Assembly: GCA_029916745.1 (NCBI GenBank) | Contig: JARXWK010000009.1 | Coordinates: 1 to 64,000 of the forward strand | DNA: 64,000 bases | Direction: 5' to 3' | DNA from: Dysgonomonadaceae bacterium PH5-43 | GTDB lineage: Bacteria; Bacteroidota; Bacteroidia; Bacteroidales; Azobacteroidaceae | Shown here: positions 25,176 to 34,337 of the stretch, in pieces | How the letters are laid out: each line of letters starts with the position of its first letter | How positions within the stretch are numbered: position 1 is the stretch's first letter | The notes under the pieces: generated by a model | The model's database searches: none | What the model saw: the letters and a program-made list of their open reading frames with translations, nothing else | What the model was told of the DNA's origin: nothing | Translations under genes and position numbers: made by a program

Positions 25176-28100
25176 ATGAGTATGGACAAAATTAAAAAAC
25201 TAAACAAAGTCTTAATCTTAGGCTCAGGAGCCTTGAAGATAGGACAAGCTGGGGAGTTTGATTACTCCGGGTCGCAAGCGTTAAAAGCTTTGAAAGAGGA
25301 AGGTATATCTACCTTGCTTATTAATCCTAACATTGCAACTATTCAAACATCTGAAGGCGTTGCCGATAAGGTTTATTTTCTTCCTATTACTCCTTATTTT
25401 GTAGAAGAGGTAATTAAGAAAGAACAACCCGATGGTATTCTTCTTGCTTTTGGTGGTCAAACAGCTCTTAACTGTGGTACGGAAATGTATCTTAACGGAA
25501 CTCTTAAGAAATATGGAGTGGAAGTGTTAGGGACTTCGGTTGAAGCTATTATGAAAACAGAAGATAGAGACTTGTTTGTTAAAGCTCTTTCTGAAATAGG
25601 TGTAAAAACTCCTGTTAGTCAGGCAGTAGAAACACTCGACGATGCAATTAAAGCTGCTAACGAAATAGGATTCCCTATTATGGTGCGCTCTGCTTATGCT
25701 TTAGGTGGACTTGGTAGCGGTATTTGTGAAAATCAAGATGAGTTTGTTACACTTTGTGAGTCTTCTTTAGCTTACTCAAAACAGATATTAGTAGAAGAAT
25801 CTCTCAAAGGTTGGAAAGAAATAGAATTTGAAGTTATCAGAGATAAAAACGATCATTGCTTCACTGTGGTTCCTATGGAAAACGTAGACCCACTGGGTGT
25901 ACACACAGGAGAAAGTATTGTGGTTGCTCCTATCTGTTCTTTATCTAAAGAACAAATAACATTATTAGAAGATTTAGCAAAGAAAACTGTTCGCCACTTA
26001 GGTATTGTGGGCGAATGTAACATTCAATACGCATTCAATCCTTTCACTAACGACTATAGAGTAATAGAAATCAATGCTCGATTGAGCCGCTCTTCGGCTT
26101 TAGCTTCTAAGGCAAGTGGCTATCCGTTGGCTTTCGTAGCTGCAAAATTGGCTTTAGGTTATTCTTTAGACCAAATAGGCGAAATGGGAACTCCTAACTC
26201 TGCTTATGTTGCTCCTTCAGTAGACTATATGATAGTAAAGATACCTCGTTGGGATTTAACTAAATTCGCTGGAGTATCTCGTCAGATAGGTTCGAGTATG
26301 AAATCGGTTGGAGAGATTATGTCTATCGGTAAATCTTTTGAAGAAATTATTCAAAAAGGTTTACGTATGATAGGACAAGGTATGCACGGATTTGTAGGTA
26401 ACAAAGATATTACTTTCGAAAACTTAGACGATGAACTTGCAAACCCTACCGACCTTCGTATATTTGCCGTAGCTGAAGCTTTAGAAAAAGGCTATACTAT
26501 AGAACAAATTTACAATCTTACAAAGATTGACACTTGGTTCTTAAACGGACTTAAAAATATTGTTGACTATACTAAGGTTTTAAGTAAATATAACTCAATA
26601 GAAGACCTTCCTGCTGACGTTATTAAAGAAGCTAAACGTTTAGGATTTTCCGACTTTCAGATTGCTCGCTATGTAGAAGACCCTGAAGGTAATATGGAAA
26701 ATAGCAACTTAAAGGTTAGAGAAGTTAGAAAGAAACTTAATATCGTTCCTGCTGTTAAGAGAATAAACACAATAGCTTCGGAACACCCCGATATTACTAA
26801 CTACCTTTATATGACTTATGGCACAGAAGGTTATGACATATCTTATCAGAACAACGACAAGAATGTTGTAGTGTTAGGTTCGGGTGCATATCGCATCGGT
26901 TCTTCGGTAGAGTTCGACTGGTGTTCGGTTAATGCTGTGCAAACAGCTCGTAAGTTAGGTTATAAAGCTACTATGATTAACTATAATCCTGAAACAGTTT
27001 CGACCGACTACGATATGTGCGACCGTCTTTACTTCGACGAACTTTCGTTCGAAAGAGTAATGGATATTATCGACCTTGAAACTCCTAAAGGAGTGATAGT
27101 ATCGGTAGGAGGACAGATTCCTAACAACCTTGCAATGAAACTTAATCGTCAGCAAGTGCCTATCTTGGGAACATCTCCTTTAAGCATCGACCGTGCCGAA
27201 AACCGTCACAAATTCTCTTCGATGCTCGATCAACTTAACATCGACCAACCACAATGGAAAGAGCTTACAAGTATGGAAGACATTAATGCTTTCGTCGACA
27301 AAGTAGGCTTCCCTGTTCTTATTCGTCCTTCTTACGTTCTTTCGGGTGCGGCAATGAATGTTTGTTATACTCACGAAGATATGAAAACATTCCTTAAAGA
27401 AGCAGCTAAGGTTTCTAAAGAATACCCTGTAGTTGTGTCGGAGTTCTTACAAAACGCTAAGGAGATAGAGTTTGATGCAGTAGCTAAAAACGGAGAAGTA
27501 GTAGAATATGCAGTGTCGGAACACGTAGAGTTTGCCGGAGTTCACTCTGGAGATGCAACATTAGTATTCCCTGCACAAAAGATTTACTTCGAAACATTCC
27601 GCAGAATAAAGAAAGTAAGTAAGATGATTGCGAAAGAACTTAACATATCAGGTCCTTTCAACATTCAATACTTAGCTAAAAACAACGAGATAAAAGTTAT
27701 AGAATGTAACCTTAGAGCTTCTCGTTCGTTCCCATTCGTATCTAAAGTTCTTAAAAGAAACTTCATAGAAACAGCAACAAAGATAATGCTTGATGCTCCT
27801 TACAGCAAACCCGATAGTTCGGCTTTCGATATAGAATGGATAGGAGTAAAAGCTTCTCAATTCTCTTTCACTCGCCTACACAATGCCGACCCAGTATTAG
27901 GTGTAGATATGTCATCAACAGGAGAAGTTGGTTGTTTAGGAGATGATTATAACGAAGCTCTTCTTTCTGCTATGATGGCAGTAGGATACGATACTCCAAA
28001 GAAAGGTATTCTTATCTCTTCTGGAGCTGCTAAATCTAAAGTTGATATGCTTGACGCTTGTAAACTTTTAAGCAGCAAGAATTATCAAATTTATGCAACA

Positions 28101-28406
28101 GGCGGAACTCAGAAGTTTTTGGAAGAAAACGGAGTAAGTGCTGTATCGGTAGATTGGCCAGATGAAAACGGGGTTAATGATGTAATAGAAATTATGTCGC
28201 AACATAAAATCGACCTTGTTGTTAACATACCGAAGAACAATACTCGCCGCGAGTTAACCAATGGTTATAAGATTCGCCGCGCAGCTATCGATCACAATAT
28301 TCCTCTTCTTACTAACGCTCGTTTAGCAAGTGCATTTATCGAAGCATTCTGCACAATGAGTGAAAAGGATATTCAGATTAAAAGCTGGCAAGAGTATCAG
28401 CTGTAA
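25176..28406 (+). CDS. carB: Carbamoyl-phosphate synthase large subunit
   Basis: Makes carbamoyl phosphate from bicarbonate, ATP and ammonia (delivered by CarA) for pyrimidine and arginine synthesis. The 1076 residues show the duplicated ATP-grasp layout. The first half opens with VLILGSGALKIGQAGEFDYSGSQA and the second with VVVLGSGAYRIGSSVEFDWCSVNA (near 558). An oligomerisation linker separates them, and a C-terminal MGS-type allosteric domain (from about 940, ATGGTQKFLEENG) follows. The ATG at 25176 is used; an in-frame ATG at 25182 is the alternative. carA is not adjacent. Expression is probably controlled at the leader terminator. A strong terminator follows. Confidence 0.97.
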   Translation: MSMDKIKKLNKVLILGSGALKIGQAGEFDYSGSQALKALKEEGISTLLINPNIATIQTSEGVADKVYFLPITPYFVEEVIKKEQPDGILLAFGGQTALNCGTEMYLNGTLKKYGVEVLGTSVEAIMKTEDRDLFVKALSEIGVKTPVSQAVETLDDAIKAANEIGFPIMVRSAYALGGLGSGICENQDEFVTLCESSLAYSKQILVEESLKGWKEIEFEVIRDKNDHCFTVVPMENVDPLGVHTGESIVVAPICSLSKEQITLLEDLAKKTVRHLGIVGECNIQYAFNPFTNDYRVIEINARLSRSSALASKASGYPLAFVAAKLALGYSLDQIGEMGTPNSAYVAPSVDYMIVKIPRWDLTKFAGVSRQIGSSMKSVGEIMSIGKSFEEIIQKGLRMIGQGMHGFVGNKDITFENLDDELANPTDLRIFAVAEALEKGYTIEQIYNLTKIDTWFLNGLKNIVDYTKVLSKYNSIEDLPADVIKEAKRLGFSDFQIARYVEDPEGNMENSNLKVREVRKKLNIVPAVKRINTIASEHPDITNYLYMTYGTEGYDISYQNNDKNVVVLGSGAYRIGSSVEFDWCSVNAVQTARKLGYKATMINYNPETVSTDYDMCDRLYFDELSFERVMDIIDLETPKGVIVSVGGQIPNNLAMKLNRQQVPILGTSPLSIDRAENRHKFSSMLDQLNIDQPQWKELTSMEDINAFVDKVGFPVLIRPSYVLSGAAMNVCYTHEDMKTFLKEAAKVSKEYPVVVSEFLQNAKEIEFDAVAKNGEVVEYAVSEHVEFAGVHSGDATLVFPAQKIYFETFRRIKKVSKMIAKELNISGPFNIQYLAKNNEIKVIECNLRASRSFPFVSKVLKRNFIETATKIMLDAPYSKPDSSAFDIEWIGVKASQFSFTRLHNADPVLGVDMSSTGEVGCLGDDYNEALLSAMMAVGYDTPKKGILISSGAAKSKVDMLDACKLLSSKNYQIYATGGTQKFLEENGVSAVSVDWPDENGVNDVIEIMSQHKIDLVVNIPKNNTRRELTNGYKIRRAAIDHNIPLLTNARLASAFIEAFCTMSEKDIQIKSWQEYQL

Positions 28407-28428
28407 GTAATCAATAAGATTAAATAAA

Positions 28429-28473
28429 AAGCGAGCGAAGATGGTCGAAAGACTTCTTCGCTCGCTTTGTTTT
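28429..28473. terminator. Bidirectional terminator after carB
   Basis: AAGCGAGCGAAGA (28429-28441) pairs perfectly with TCTTCGCTCGCTT (28455-28467), with TGTTTT after it on the plus strand and an A-rich flank that gives a T run on the minus strand. Confidence 0.85.
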
Positions 28474-28509
28474 AGTACGTAAAAGCTAATAATTTATTGC
28501 AAGTTTGTC

Positions 28510-28661
28510 GTTTCACCCGTATGAAACAGGTTGTTTTATTAGTATGAAACAAAGTGTTTCACCTATATGAAACAAGTGTTTTCAAACCGTGAAACGAATT
28601 ATATCAAACCGAGAAACGGATCGTTTCAAAGTATGAAATGGATTATGTCTATGTATGAAAC
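28510..28661. repeat. Family A array: GTTTCA-N6/7-TGAAAC units, 22-23-nt period
   Basis: About six and a half units of the form GTTTCA, 6-7 variable bases, TGAAAC, then 3-5 bases. Each unit is an imperfect palindrome. The arms can pair within a unit or with the next unit (TGAAAC to GTTTCA), giving two alternative hairpin registers. It lies between converging genes, after the carB terminator. Related arrays occur at 45721, near 56960 and at 63615. Confidence 0.8.
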
Positions 28662-28663
28662 AA

Positions 28664-28684
28664 AAAGGCTTTCAGCCTTTTTTG
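28664..28684 (+). terminator. Short terminator-like hairpin
   Basis: AAAGGCT, loop TTC, AGCCTTT and more T residues. It directly follows the family A array and is a back-up terminator in the converging-gene gap. Confidence 0.6.
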
Positions 28685-28725
28685 AACTAAGAACTAAGAG
28701 TGAATAACTAAGAGTTGCTGTTAGT

Positions 28726-28820
28726 CGAGACTATCCGCCCCTATAATAACAACGGCAAGGGGTTTCTTATAAGAGACACGAGGGAGATATAATAAGAAAG
28801 GCAAGGAGGTTCTAATAACT
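28726..28820. repeat. Family C array fragment (about four 23-nt units)
   Basis: Units such as TAATAACAACGGCAAGGGG, TTATAAGAGACACGAGGGAG and TAATAAGAAAGGCAAGGAGG repeat every 23 nt: an ATAATAA-type half followed by an A/G-rich half. They match the larger array between parC and nadA. The last unit merges into a terminator hairpin at 28798-28836. Confidence 0.65.
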
Positions 28821-28836
28821 TCCTTGCCTTCTTTTG
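28798..28836. terminator. Terminator of the lipoprotein/rsmI operon or of family C
   Basis: AAGGCAAGGA pairs with TCCTTGCCTT across a 12-nt loop, with CTTTT after it and AAAG before it. It lies just downstream of the minus-strand lipoprotein gene and could stop transcription from either side. Confidence 0.65.
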
Positions 28837-28882
28837 CTGAGATTTTATAACAGCAATAATTTTAGTTTGCTAGTATTGCAAA

Positions 28883-29740
28883 TTACATATTAACCTGCAC
28901 TACTAAGTATTTTGTTAGACTCCAAAAATTATTTACATCAAGTATTCTAAGTTCTTCTTGTCCGTTAGCATCTTTACCAAACTCATAAGAACCGTCGGGG
29001 TGCTTAGAAATTAACTTACCCTTTTTAGCATATAAAGGAACAACCTTAAGAGTATGTTTATTTTCTTTTATAAAGTAATTTCTATTTAAGTCAGTACCAA
29101 CCTGACCTCCATCTAATATTTTCTGAGCTTTAAGCTCTTTAGAAGTTCCGAAACAATAAAAGACTGAATTAATTTCGTTTTGTTGGTCTTTAATCATCTC
29201 TTGTTGTAAAGACGATTGAGTTCTAAGAGTCTGAACATCACCAGAAAGAGTATTCACACTTTCACTAAGAGAAGCTATTTGTTCGTTCTTTTGTTCTAAT
29301 TCATCTTTCAATGCAACCAAAGCCATTGTTTTTTGTTCCAACTCTAATCTTAATCCATTTAATGTTTTGGATAATTGAGCCGAATTAAGGTTTGACGACT
29401 TAAGTTTTGCTTCCAAGTCGGATATTTGTTTACGGTTTTTGTCTAAAGTTTCAGTAATAAACTTCATATCATTTTGTATACGCTCCTTAACCGTAGGAGT
29501 TAATTCGCCAGTTGAAGACGACTGAACAGAAAGATAGTTCTCTGCCGACTTAATACTCTTAAAGTTTTCTTCGATTTCATCGAATAATAACATCACCTCA
29601 TCTAACTCTGAAGTAACTTTTGCATTAGCCGCAGCAATAGAATCTCTTTCGGCTTGGAGTTTTTTATACTCCGATGAGTATTTTCCGCACGATGTAAATA
29701 CCAGTGCTAATACTGTTGTTAATAATAATGCCTTTTTCAT
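28883..29740 (-). CDS. Coiled-coil lipoprotein of unknown function
   Basis: A 285-aa lipoprotein: signal helix then lipobox VFTSC with C18. Residues 24-195 form long heptad-rich coiled coils (for example LQAERDSIAAANAKVTSELDEVM and LRLELEQKTMALVALKDELEQKNEQIASLSE). A C-terminal globular piece has a conserved-looking VFYCFGTSKELKAQKIL stretch near 197. Similar proteins are widespread in Bacteroidales without a function. It is the last gene of a three-gene operon, 13 nt after rsmI. Confidence 0.7.
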   Translation of the reverse strand: MKKALLLTTVLALVFTSCGKYSSEYKKLQAERDSIAAANAKVTSELDEVMLLFDEIEENFKSIKSAENYLSVQSSSTGELTPTVKERIQNDMKFITETLDKNRKQISDLEAKLKSSNLNSAQLSKTLNGLRLELEQKTMALVALKDELEQKNEQIASLSESVNTLSGDVQTLRTQSSLQQEMIKDQQNEINSVFYCFGTSKELKAQKILDGGQVGTDLNRNYFIKENKHTLKVVPLYAKKGKLISKHPDGSYEFGKDANGQEELRILDVNNFWSLTKYLVVQVNM

Positions 29741-29753
29741 TTTCTTTATTTGT

Positions 29754-30461
29754 TTATTGATTAATATATTCCTTCTTCTTTTTTTCTTTTTCTTTACCCT
29801 CGATAATTAGAACAAACTCTCCTCTGATTTCGTTCACTGAGAAGTGAGAAATTAATTCTCTAAGACTTCCTCTAACTGTTTCTTCGTGTAATTTAGATAT
29901 TTCTCGAGAAGCAGAGGCTTGTCTTTCTTCTCCAAAATACTCCGCCAGTTGTTCTAAAGTTTTAAGAACTCTAAATGGCGATTCGTATAGAATAATGGTT
30001 CTATCTTCTAACGCAAGTTCTTCTAATTTAGTTTTTCTTCCTTTCTTTTGTGGAAGAAAACCCTCAAAACAAAATCTATCAGTAGGAAACCCCGACATAA
30101 CAAGCGCAGGAACAAAAGCTGTTGCACCAGGCAAACATTCAACCTTTACGCCCTCTTTAATACATTCTCGCACGAGAAAAAAACCAGGGTCTGATATACC
30201 AGGAGTTCCTGCATCAGAGACAAGAGCTATACTTTCACCTCCTTTTATTCGAGAAACAATATTACTTGACGTTTGATGTTCGTTAAACTTATGATGAGAC
30301 ATCATTTTGTTTTGAATCTCGAAATGTTTGAGCAAAAATCCTGTAGTTCGTGTATCTTCAGCCAGAATCAAATCGACTTCTTTCAATACTCGTATCGCTC
30401 TAAAGGTAATATCTTCAAGATTTCCGATAGGTGTAGGCACTAAATAGAGTTTGTTATCCAT
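29754..30461 (-). CDS. rsmI: 16S rRNA C1402 2'-O-methyltransferase
   Basis: Methylates the ribose of C1402 in 16S rRNA with SAM, as the partner modification to RsmH. The N-terminal YLVPTPIGNLEDITFRAIRVLKEVDLILAEDTR is diagnostic of RsmI/YraL. Further on are SDAGTPGISDPG (around 85-96), CLPGATAFVPALVMSGFP and FEGFLP. The 235-aa length lacks the extra C-terminal domain of the E. coli protein, as is usual in Bacteroidota. The C terminus is Lys/Glu-rich. It is the middle gene of a three-gene operon. Confidence 0.93.
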   Translation of the reverse strand: MDNKLYLVPTPIGNLEDITFRAIRVLKEVDLILAEDTRTTGFLLKHFEIQNKMMSHHKFNEHQTSSNIVSRIKGGESIALVSDAGTPGISDPGFFLVRECIKEGVKVECLPGATAFVPALVMSGFPTDRFCFEGFLPQKKGRKTKLEELALEDRTIILYESPFRVLKTLEQLAEYFGEERQASASREISKLHEETVRGSLRELISHFSVNEIRGEFVLIIEGKEKEKKKKEYINQ

Positions 30462-30471
30462 AAAACAACAT

Positions 30472-31077
30472 TTAAATAAAGCGTTTGTCTAATATTTCTT
30501 TGAACGCAACAACCGATTCGGACTCCCAATCCCAAGAGAAATATTCTTTAAGGTAATCTAAAGCCTCAGTCTTCGACTCTATATTGTTAAGATAATTCAT
30601 TGTTTCATTCATTAGCTCAGAATTTCCGCTAAACAAATCTCTTTGAAAACGGAACTTATCATTAAAAGTTAACGACGACTGTATAGTCGCAAATAGCTTT
30701 TTACCAATTTTATCGCCTAAAAACTCTACAGAACTTTCTGCTATTTCTTCAGAAACTTCTTCTTTCGGAAGCTCTTCTATTGATTCTAAAACTTCTTCTA
30801 TAGTTGTTTCAACAACATATTCCTTTGGAGGCATACACTCTTCGGGGAGATCGTTGTCTTGATTAAGCATTTCCAACTCTCGCTTTTTCTCTTCTTCTCT
30901 TTCTCTAAACTGTTTTTCTTCCAGTTTATTTAATTGGTCCTTTAATTTGTAGATTTTATCATGACTTTCACTAAAAAAGGAAAGAGGTAAGACTTGTTCT
31001 TGAAGCATACATTCAAAGGCATTCTCTAAAGAATGAAGGATTTTCAAACATTCGTCGATTTCTGTTTTGTATTGCAT
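30472..31077 (-). CDS. Acidic hypothetical protein, first gene of the rsmI operon
   Basis: A 201-aa cytoplasmic protein with no signal or membrane segment that I do not recognise. Residues 1-75 are helical with a coiled-coil segment (LKDQLNKLEEKQFREREEEKKRELE). A strongly acidic Glu-rich linker follows (about 80-118). The C-terminal domain (about 120-201), with SLTFNDKFRFQRDLFSGN and a closing SWDWESESVVAFKEIL, is the most conserved-looking part. The promoter lies 29 bases upstream and rsmI follows after 10 bases. Confidence 0.65.
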   Translation of the reverse strand: MQYKTEIDECLKILHSLENAFECMLQEQVLPLSFFSESHDKIYKLKDQLNKLEEKQFREREEEKKRELEMLNQDNDLPEECMPPKEYVVETTIEEVLESIEELPKEEVSEEIAESSVEFLGDKIGKKLFATIQSSLTFNDKFRFQRDLFSGNSELMNETMNYLNNIESKTEALDYLKEYFSWDWESESVVAFKEILDKRFI

Positions 31078-31105
31078 CTGTATATTGTTTTATAATGATA
31101 CTTGA

Positions 31106-31113
31106 CAAATGTA
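31106..31113 (-). promoter_or_regulatory. -7 promoter box of the rsmI operon
   Basis: Minus-strand TACATTTG matches TAnnTTTG. It lies in the 63-bp gap after the helicase gene. The same gap contains several copies of ATTAGGAATT-like sequence next to the helicase stop codon. Confidence 0.5.
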
Positions 31114-31140
31114 TAAAATAATTAGGAATTGGAATTATAA

Positions 31141-32565
31141 TTAGGAATTATTAGGAATAATTTCTTCCACCGGATTAAGCAAGTAAAGATTTTCAGTGGC
31201 ACGAGTAAAGGCGGTATAAAGCCAACGATAGAAGTTCAGACCAAGGTATTCTTCAGGTATATATGAAAGATCTAAGAAAACATTCTTCCACTGACCACCT
31301 TGTGCTTTATGCCCTGTAACGGCATAGGCATATTTAACTTGCACTGCATTAAAAAAGGGGTCGGCTTTAATCTTTTGAAGCTTTCCTTTTTTTGTTGGTA
31401 TGTCGGCATAGTCTTCCAGAACGCTATAAAATAGTTTATCTGATTCTTCTTTTGAAAGAGCTGGTGAATTAGAATGTAGAGTTTCTTTTATAATCTTCAA
31501 ATCCATCTCAACGTTATAATCAGGAAAGTATGCTGTTACATCGCAGAAGTTGAAGCCATATAGTTGTTGCTCCTTCCCTACTCTCTTTATTTCCATAATA
31601 TCTCCATTTGCTATAAAATCTAACTCTGGAATCTTTTCTGTCCAATGATAATTATTTTTTACCACCATAAGCATTTCACCAGACGATAGCTCTTCTTCCC
31701 TCCACAGGATTTGATTTCTAATTCCTTTATTAAATAGATTTGATGCATAGTTTGAGCGAGAAATCACAATAGTTTCCTCCATTCCATCGCGACTATAAGC
31801 ATCTTCTATAGCTTCAACCATCTCCTCTCCTCTTACTATCTTTACATCTTTATAGTTGCTTATTGTTATTTTAGGGAAAGTAAACACTTTATCTAACTCT
31901 ATAGCTTTGCGGAGATTTGTTGCATTCATTAAAATTCCCGACATCTCGGCTTGTCTCACTACCTGAGTAAGAGTAACCGAAGTTACATCTAATCCATATC
32001 CCGAAAGTATATTATCATCTAAAGCGGGACTTTCTGTTTGCGACACTGGAGGTAACTGAGCCGAATCGCCCAACAGCACCATACGGCAACCTTCGCCAGA
32101 GTAAACGTAATGAATAAGGTCGTCAAGCAATCTTCCATTACCAAAACTTATAGAATCTATTCCTGAGTTAGCTATCATCGAAGCCTCATCGACAATAAAA
32201 AGGGTGTTTTTGTTTAAGTTATCTGCTGTTGTGAAATCAACGTAATCGTTAGAAAAAGCTTTTTGTCGATATATCTTCTTGTGAATAGTGTAAGCTGGCT
32301 GTCCTGCATAAAGAGCGAAAACTTTAGCAGCTCTACCTGTAGGAGCAAGCAATACAGTTTTTTGTTGTAAGCTATTCATAGTTTTTACAAGCGCACCTAA
32401 CAACGACGACTTTCCCGTACCTGCATATCCTTTAAGTAGGAAAATAGATTTATCGTTGTGCGAGAACATAAATTTACTTATTTCGTTCATAGCAAGTTCT
32501 TGGTCTTTGGTAGGGCTAAAGACAAAGTTGTTTTTAATTTGTTCTAAGAATAACTCCGTTATCAT
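31141..32565 (-). CDS. RecD-like superfamily 1 DNA helicase
   Basis: A 474-aa ATP-dependent helicase. Walker A is GYAGTGKSSL (about residues 46-55), the Walker B segment is LFIVDEASM, and motif III is LLGDSAQLPPV. The C-terminal UvrD/RecD-like part has AVTGHKAQGGQW and YTAFTRATENLYL. It is much shorter than RecD and lacks RecB/RecC neighbours, so it is probably a stand-alone Dda/RecD2-type repair helicase. It is divergent from the DUF3822-rsmD operon. The proximity of such a helicase to DUF3822 and rsmD is, to my knowledge, a recurring arrangement in Bacteroidales. Confidence 0.85.
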   Translation of the reverse strand: MITELFLEQIKNNFVFSPTKDQELAMNEISKFMFSHNDKSIFLLKGYAGTGKSSLLGALVKTMNSLQQKTVLLAPTGRAAKVFALYAGQPAYTIHKKIYRQKAFSNDYVDFTTADNLNKNTLFIVDEASMIANSGIDSISFGNGRLLDDLIHYVYSGEGCRMVLLGDSAQLPPVSQTESPALDDNILSGYGLDVTSVTLTQVVRQAEMSGILMNATNLRKAIELDKVFTFPKITISNYKDVKIVRGEEMVEAIEDAYSRDGMEETIVISRSNYASNLFNKGIRNQILWREEELSSGEMLMVVKNNYHWTEKIPELDFIANGDIMEIKRVGKEQQLYGFNFCDVTAYFPDYNVEMDLKIIKETLHSNSPALSKEESDKLFYSVLEDYADIPTKKGKLQKIKADPFFNAVQVKYAYAVTGHKAQGGQWKNVFLDLSYIPEEYLGLNFYRWLYTAFTRATENLYLLNPVEEIIPNNS

Positions 32566-32608
32566 ACAGATTTAGTTGTTAAGGGTGTAAAGTTAAACAA
32601 TAATTTTC

Positions 32609-32616
32609 TACATTTG
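32609..32616 (+). promoter_or_regulatory. -7 promoter box of the DUF3822-rsmD operon
   Basis: TACATTTG matches TAnnTTTG and lies 20 bases before the start of a 27-codon ORF that begins the operon. Confidence 0.5.
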
Positions 32617-32635
32617 TACAACAAAAGATACAGCA

Positions 32636-32719
32636 ATGAGACGTGTAATTCAATTCATACTATTAATATTTGTTATCGTATTAGTTTATATGTGTGTTGC
32701 AAGTATATTAAATAATTAG
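32636..32719 (+). CDS. Predicted 27-aa single-pass membrane peptide
   Basis: A short frame beginning MRRVIQFILLIFV and continuing as one hydrophobic helix, ending ILNN. Two basic residues at the N terminus give a normal inside-positive topology. It starts about 13 nt after the expected transcript start and ends 2 nt before the DUF3822 start, which fits a real, translationally coupled small protein. It could also be a non-functional leader ORF. Confidence 0.4.
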   Translation: MRRVIQFILLIFVIVLVYMCVASILNN

Positions 32720-32721
32720 AA

Positions 32722-33507
32722 ATGAAGATAGAACTTCCTGATAATATAAACTTAGATTATCTCGATAAATATATATTGTCGATATTAATCGATAAACAAT
32801 ATTCTTTTTCTTTATACAACAAAGAAACACAAAGCGTTGACTTTTACTATACTTTGAAATCTAATAAGAATAATGCTTTTACCGATTTTCAGGATTTAAT
32901 GTTCGAAAATGAGTTCTTTACGTCGACCTTTGGTAAGGTTTATATCATAAACTATAGCGATAGGTACACTCATATTCCCGAAATACTTTTCGATGAGAAA
33001 GATAAAGAATCATTTATGAACTTTCTTTTTTCAGACAAGTTAGAAAAGATACTTTCAAATACAGTAAACGAGACAGGTATTGTTACGCTTCATTCTATTA
33101 ATGAAAATATTTACGACTTCTTTCATCGTTCGTTTGTAGATTTTGAATTGACACATTATACAGTTCCTATTATTTCTTATCTACAAAACATAGAGAGTAG
33201 CAATAGCAAACAAATGTTTTTCAACAAATCCAACACCAGATTAGATGTATATTGCTTCTTTCATAATAAACTACAACTTGTAAATAGTTTCGATTGTAAT
33301 TCAAACAACGAAGCTGTATATTATTTGTTATTAATATGGAAGCAATTAAAGTTAGATCAGATGAACGACTTTTTATATTCTCTATCTTACAATGAAGAAA
33401 TACTTGAAATATTAAAGACTTATATCAACAAAGTTGAGACATTAGAATATCATAACGATATAGACAAAAACGTTCCTTTTGAAATACAAATATTATGGAA
33501 TACATAA
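32722..33507 (+). CDS. DUF3822-like protein
   Basis: A 261-aa cytoplasmic protein. Its pattern matches DUF3822: short strands at the start (ILSILIDKQYSFSLYN), an FTSTFGKVYIINYSDRYTHIPEILF segment (about 67-91), and an FELTHYTVPIISYLQ segment (about 141-155). It suggests an actin-like or ASKHA-type fold of unknown function. In Bacteroidota this family usually sits directly upstream of rsmD. Here the last 13 bases overlap the ATPase gene, and rsmD comes only after two inserted genes. Confidence 0.6.
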   Translation: MKIELPDNINLDYLDKYILSILIDKQYSFSLYNKETQSVDFYYTLKSNKNNAFTDFQDLMFENEFFTSTFGKVYIINYSDRYTHIPEILFDEKDKESFMNFLFSDKLEKILSNTVNETGIVTLHSINENIYDFFHRSFVDFELTHYTVPIISYLQNIESSNSKQMFFNKSNTRLDVYCFFHNKLQLVNSFDCNSNNEAVYYLLLIWKQLKLDQMNDFLYSLSYNEEILEILKTYINKVETLEYHNDIDKNVPFEIQILWNT

Positions 33508-34337
33508 AAGAAATTAAATTAGATAATCTGTGGGGGTCTTCTCGTAATATTCATTGGGAAAACTTACACCCGCACGTTAATATTTTAGTAGGAATTAATG
33601 GTTCGGGGAAAACTTCGTTACTTAATGTTTTATGGGGAAGTATTAATGAAGATTTTCGTCCTCTTAAAAAGTATAAAGTAAACGGCATTACCATAGAAAC
33701 TGTTAATGCAGAAGAGGAAACAACTACTCCTCTTCGCATATTAAAAAAGAGTAATCCTTACATTGCTATAGGTGATACTAATTTTGGCACTGAGTTTATC
33801 AGCACTTTCGACGTTATTCCCTCCAATAAGTCAAAACTTGACACACCTCTTACTACAGAACTTTTAGATGTTATCTACACAACAGGCAAAGGCAGAAACT
33901 CTTTCTTCGATTATCGACTTAAAACAAGCAATTTCCCCGAAAGAGCAGCCGAAATAAACGCAAATATTCAGTGGCTTTATAAACTTATCAACAAACAATT
34001 TGAAGCTACTAATAAGAAAATAATGATTGATGTTGATTCTAACAAATTGGTATTTAAGCAGAACAACGACATAATACACCTCGAAGAACTATCGTCTGGA
34101 GAAAAACAATTCCTATTGATAATATTCAAAGTATTTTTAATGGAGAAAAAGCCTTTTGTTTTGATAATGGACGAACCTGAAATCTCTTTAGACATAGATT
34201 GGCAATTCGATTTAATAAATATAATTCACGAACTAAACCCTAATTGCCAGATAATAATATCAACACACTCGCCAAGCATATTCGGAGACGGCTGGGGCGA
34301 TAAGGTTGTGTATATGGAAGATATTACTAAAATATGA
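33495..34337 (+). CDS. ABC/SMC-type AAA ATPase of a PARIS-like pair
   Basis: A 280-aa ATPase with Walker A GINGSGKTS (33-41), signature LSSGEKQ (199-205), Walker B VLIMDEPE (222-229) and an H-loop histidine at STHSP (H258). This is the AAA_15/AAA_21 layout without transmembrane parts. The next gene encodes a DUF4435 protein with 4-nt overlap. An ATPase plus DUF4435 is the composition of PARIS (AriA-AriB), where the ATPase cage holds the effector until a phage trigger appears. This ATPase is shorter than typical AriA, so the pair may be a minimal relative or a housekeeping version. It overlaps the preceding DUF3822 gene by 13 nt. Confidence 0.75.
   Translation: MEYIKEIKLDNLWGSSRNIHWENLHPHVNILVGINGSGKTSLLNVLWGSINEDFRPLKKYKVNGITIETVNAEEETTTPLRILKKSNPYIAIGDTNFGTEFISTFDVIPSNKSKLDTPLTTELLDVIYTTGKGRNSFFDYRLKTSNFPERAAEINANIQWLYKLINKQFEATNKKIMIDVDSNKLVFKQNNDIIHLEELSSGEKQFLLIIFKVFLMEKKPFVLIMDEPEISLDIDWQFDLINIIHELNPNCQIIISTHSPSIFGDGWGDKVVYMEDITKI

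Noticed and set aside
28510-28661. CRISPR array
   Set aside because: Units are 22-23 nt in total, with no constant repeat plus unique 30-nt spacers, and no cas genes are present. The same holds for the arrays at 14820, 45721, 50895 and 63615.
31120-31158. ATTAGGAATT-like short repeats as a regulatory element
   Set aside because: They run into the helicase stop codon and look like simple-sequence drift.
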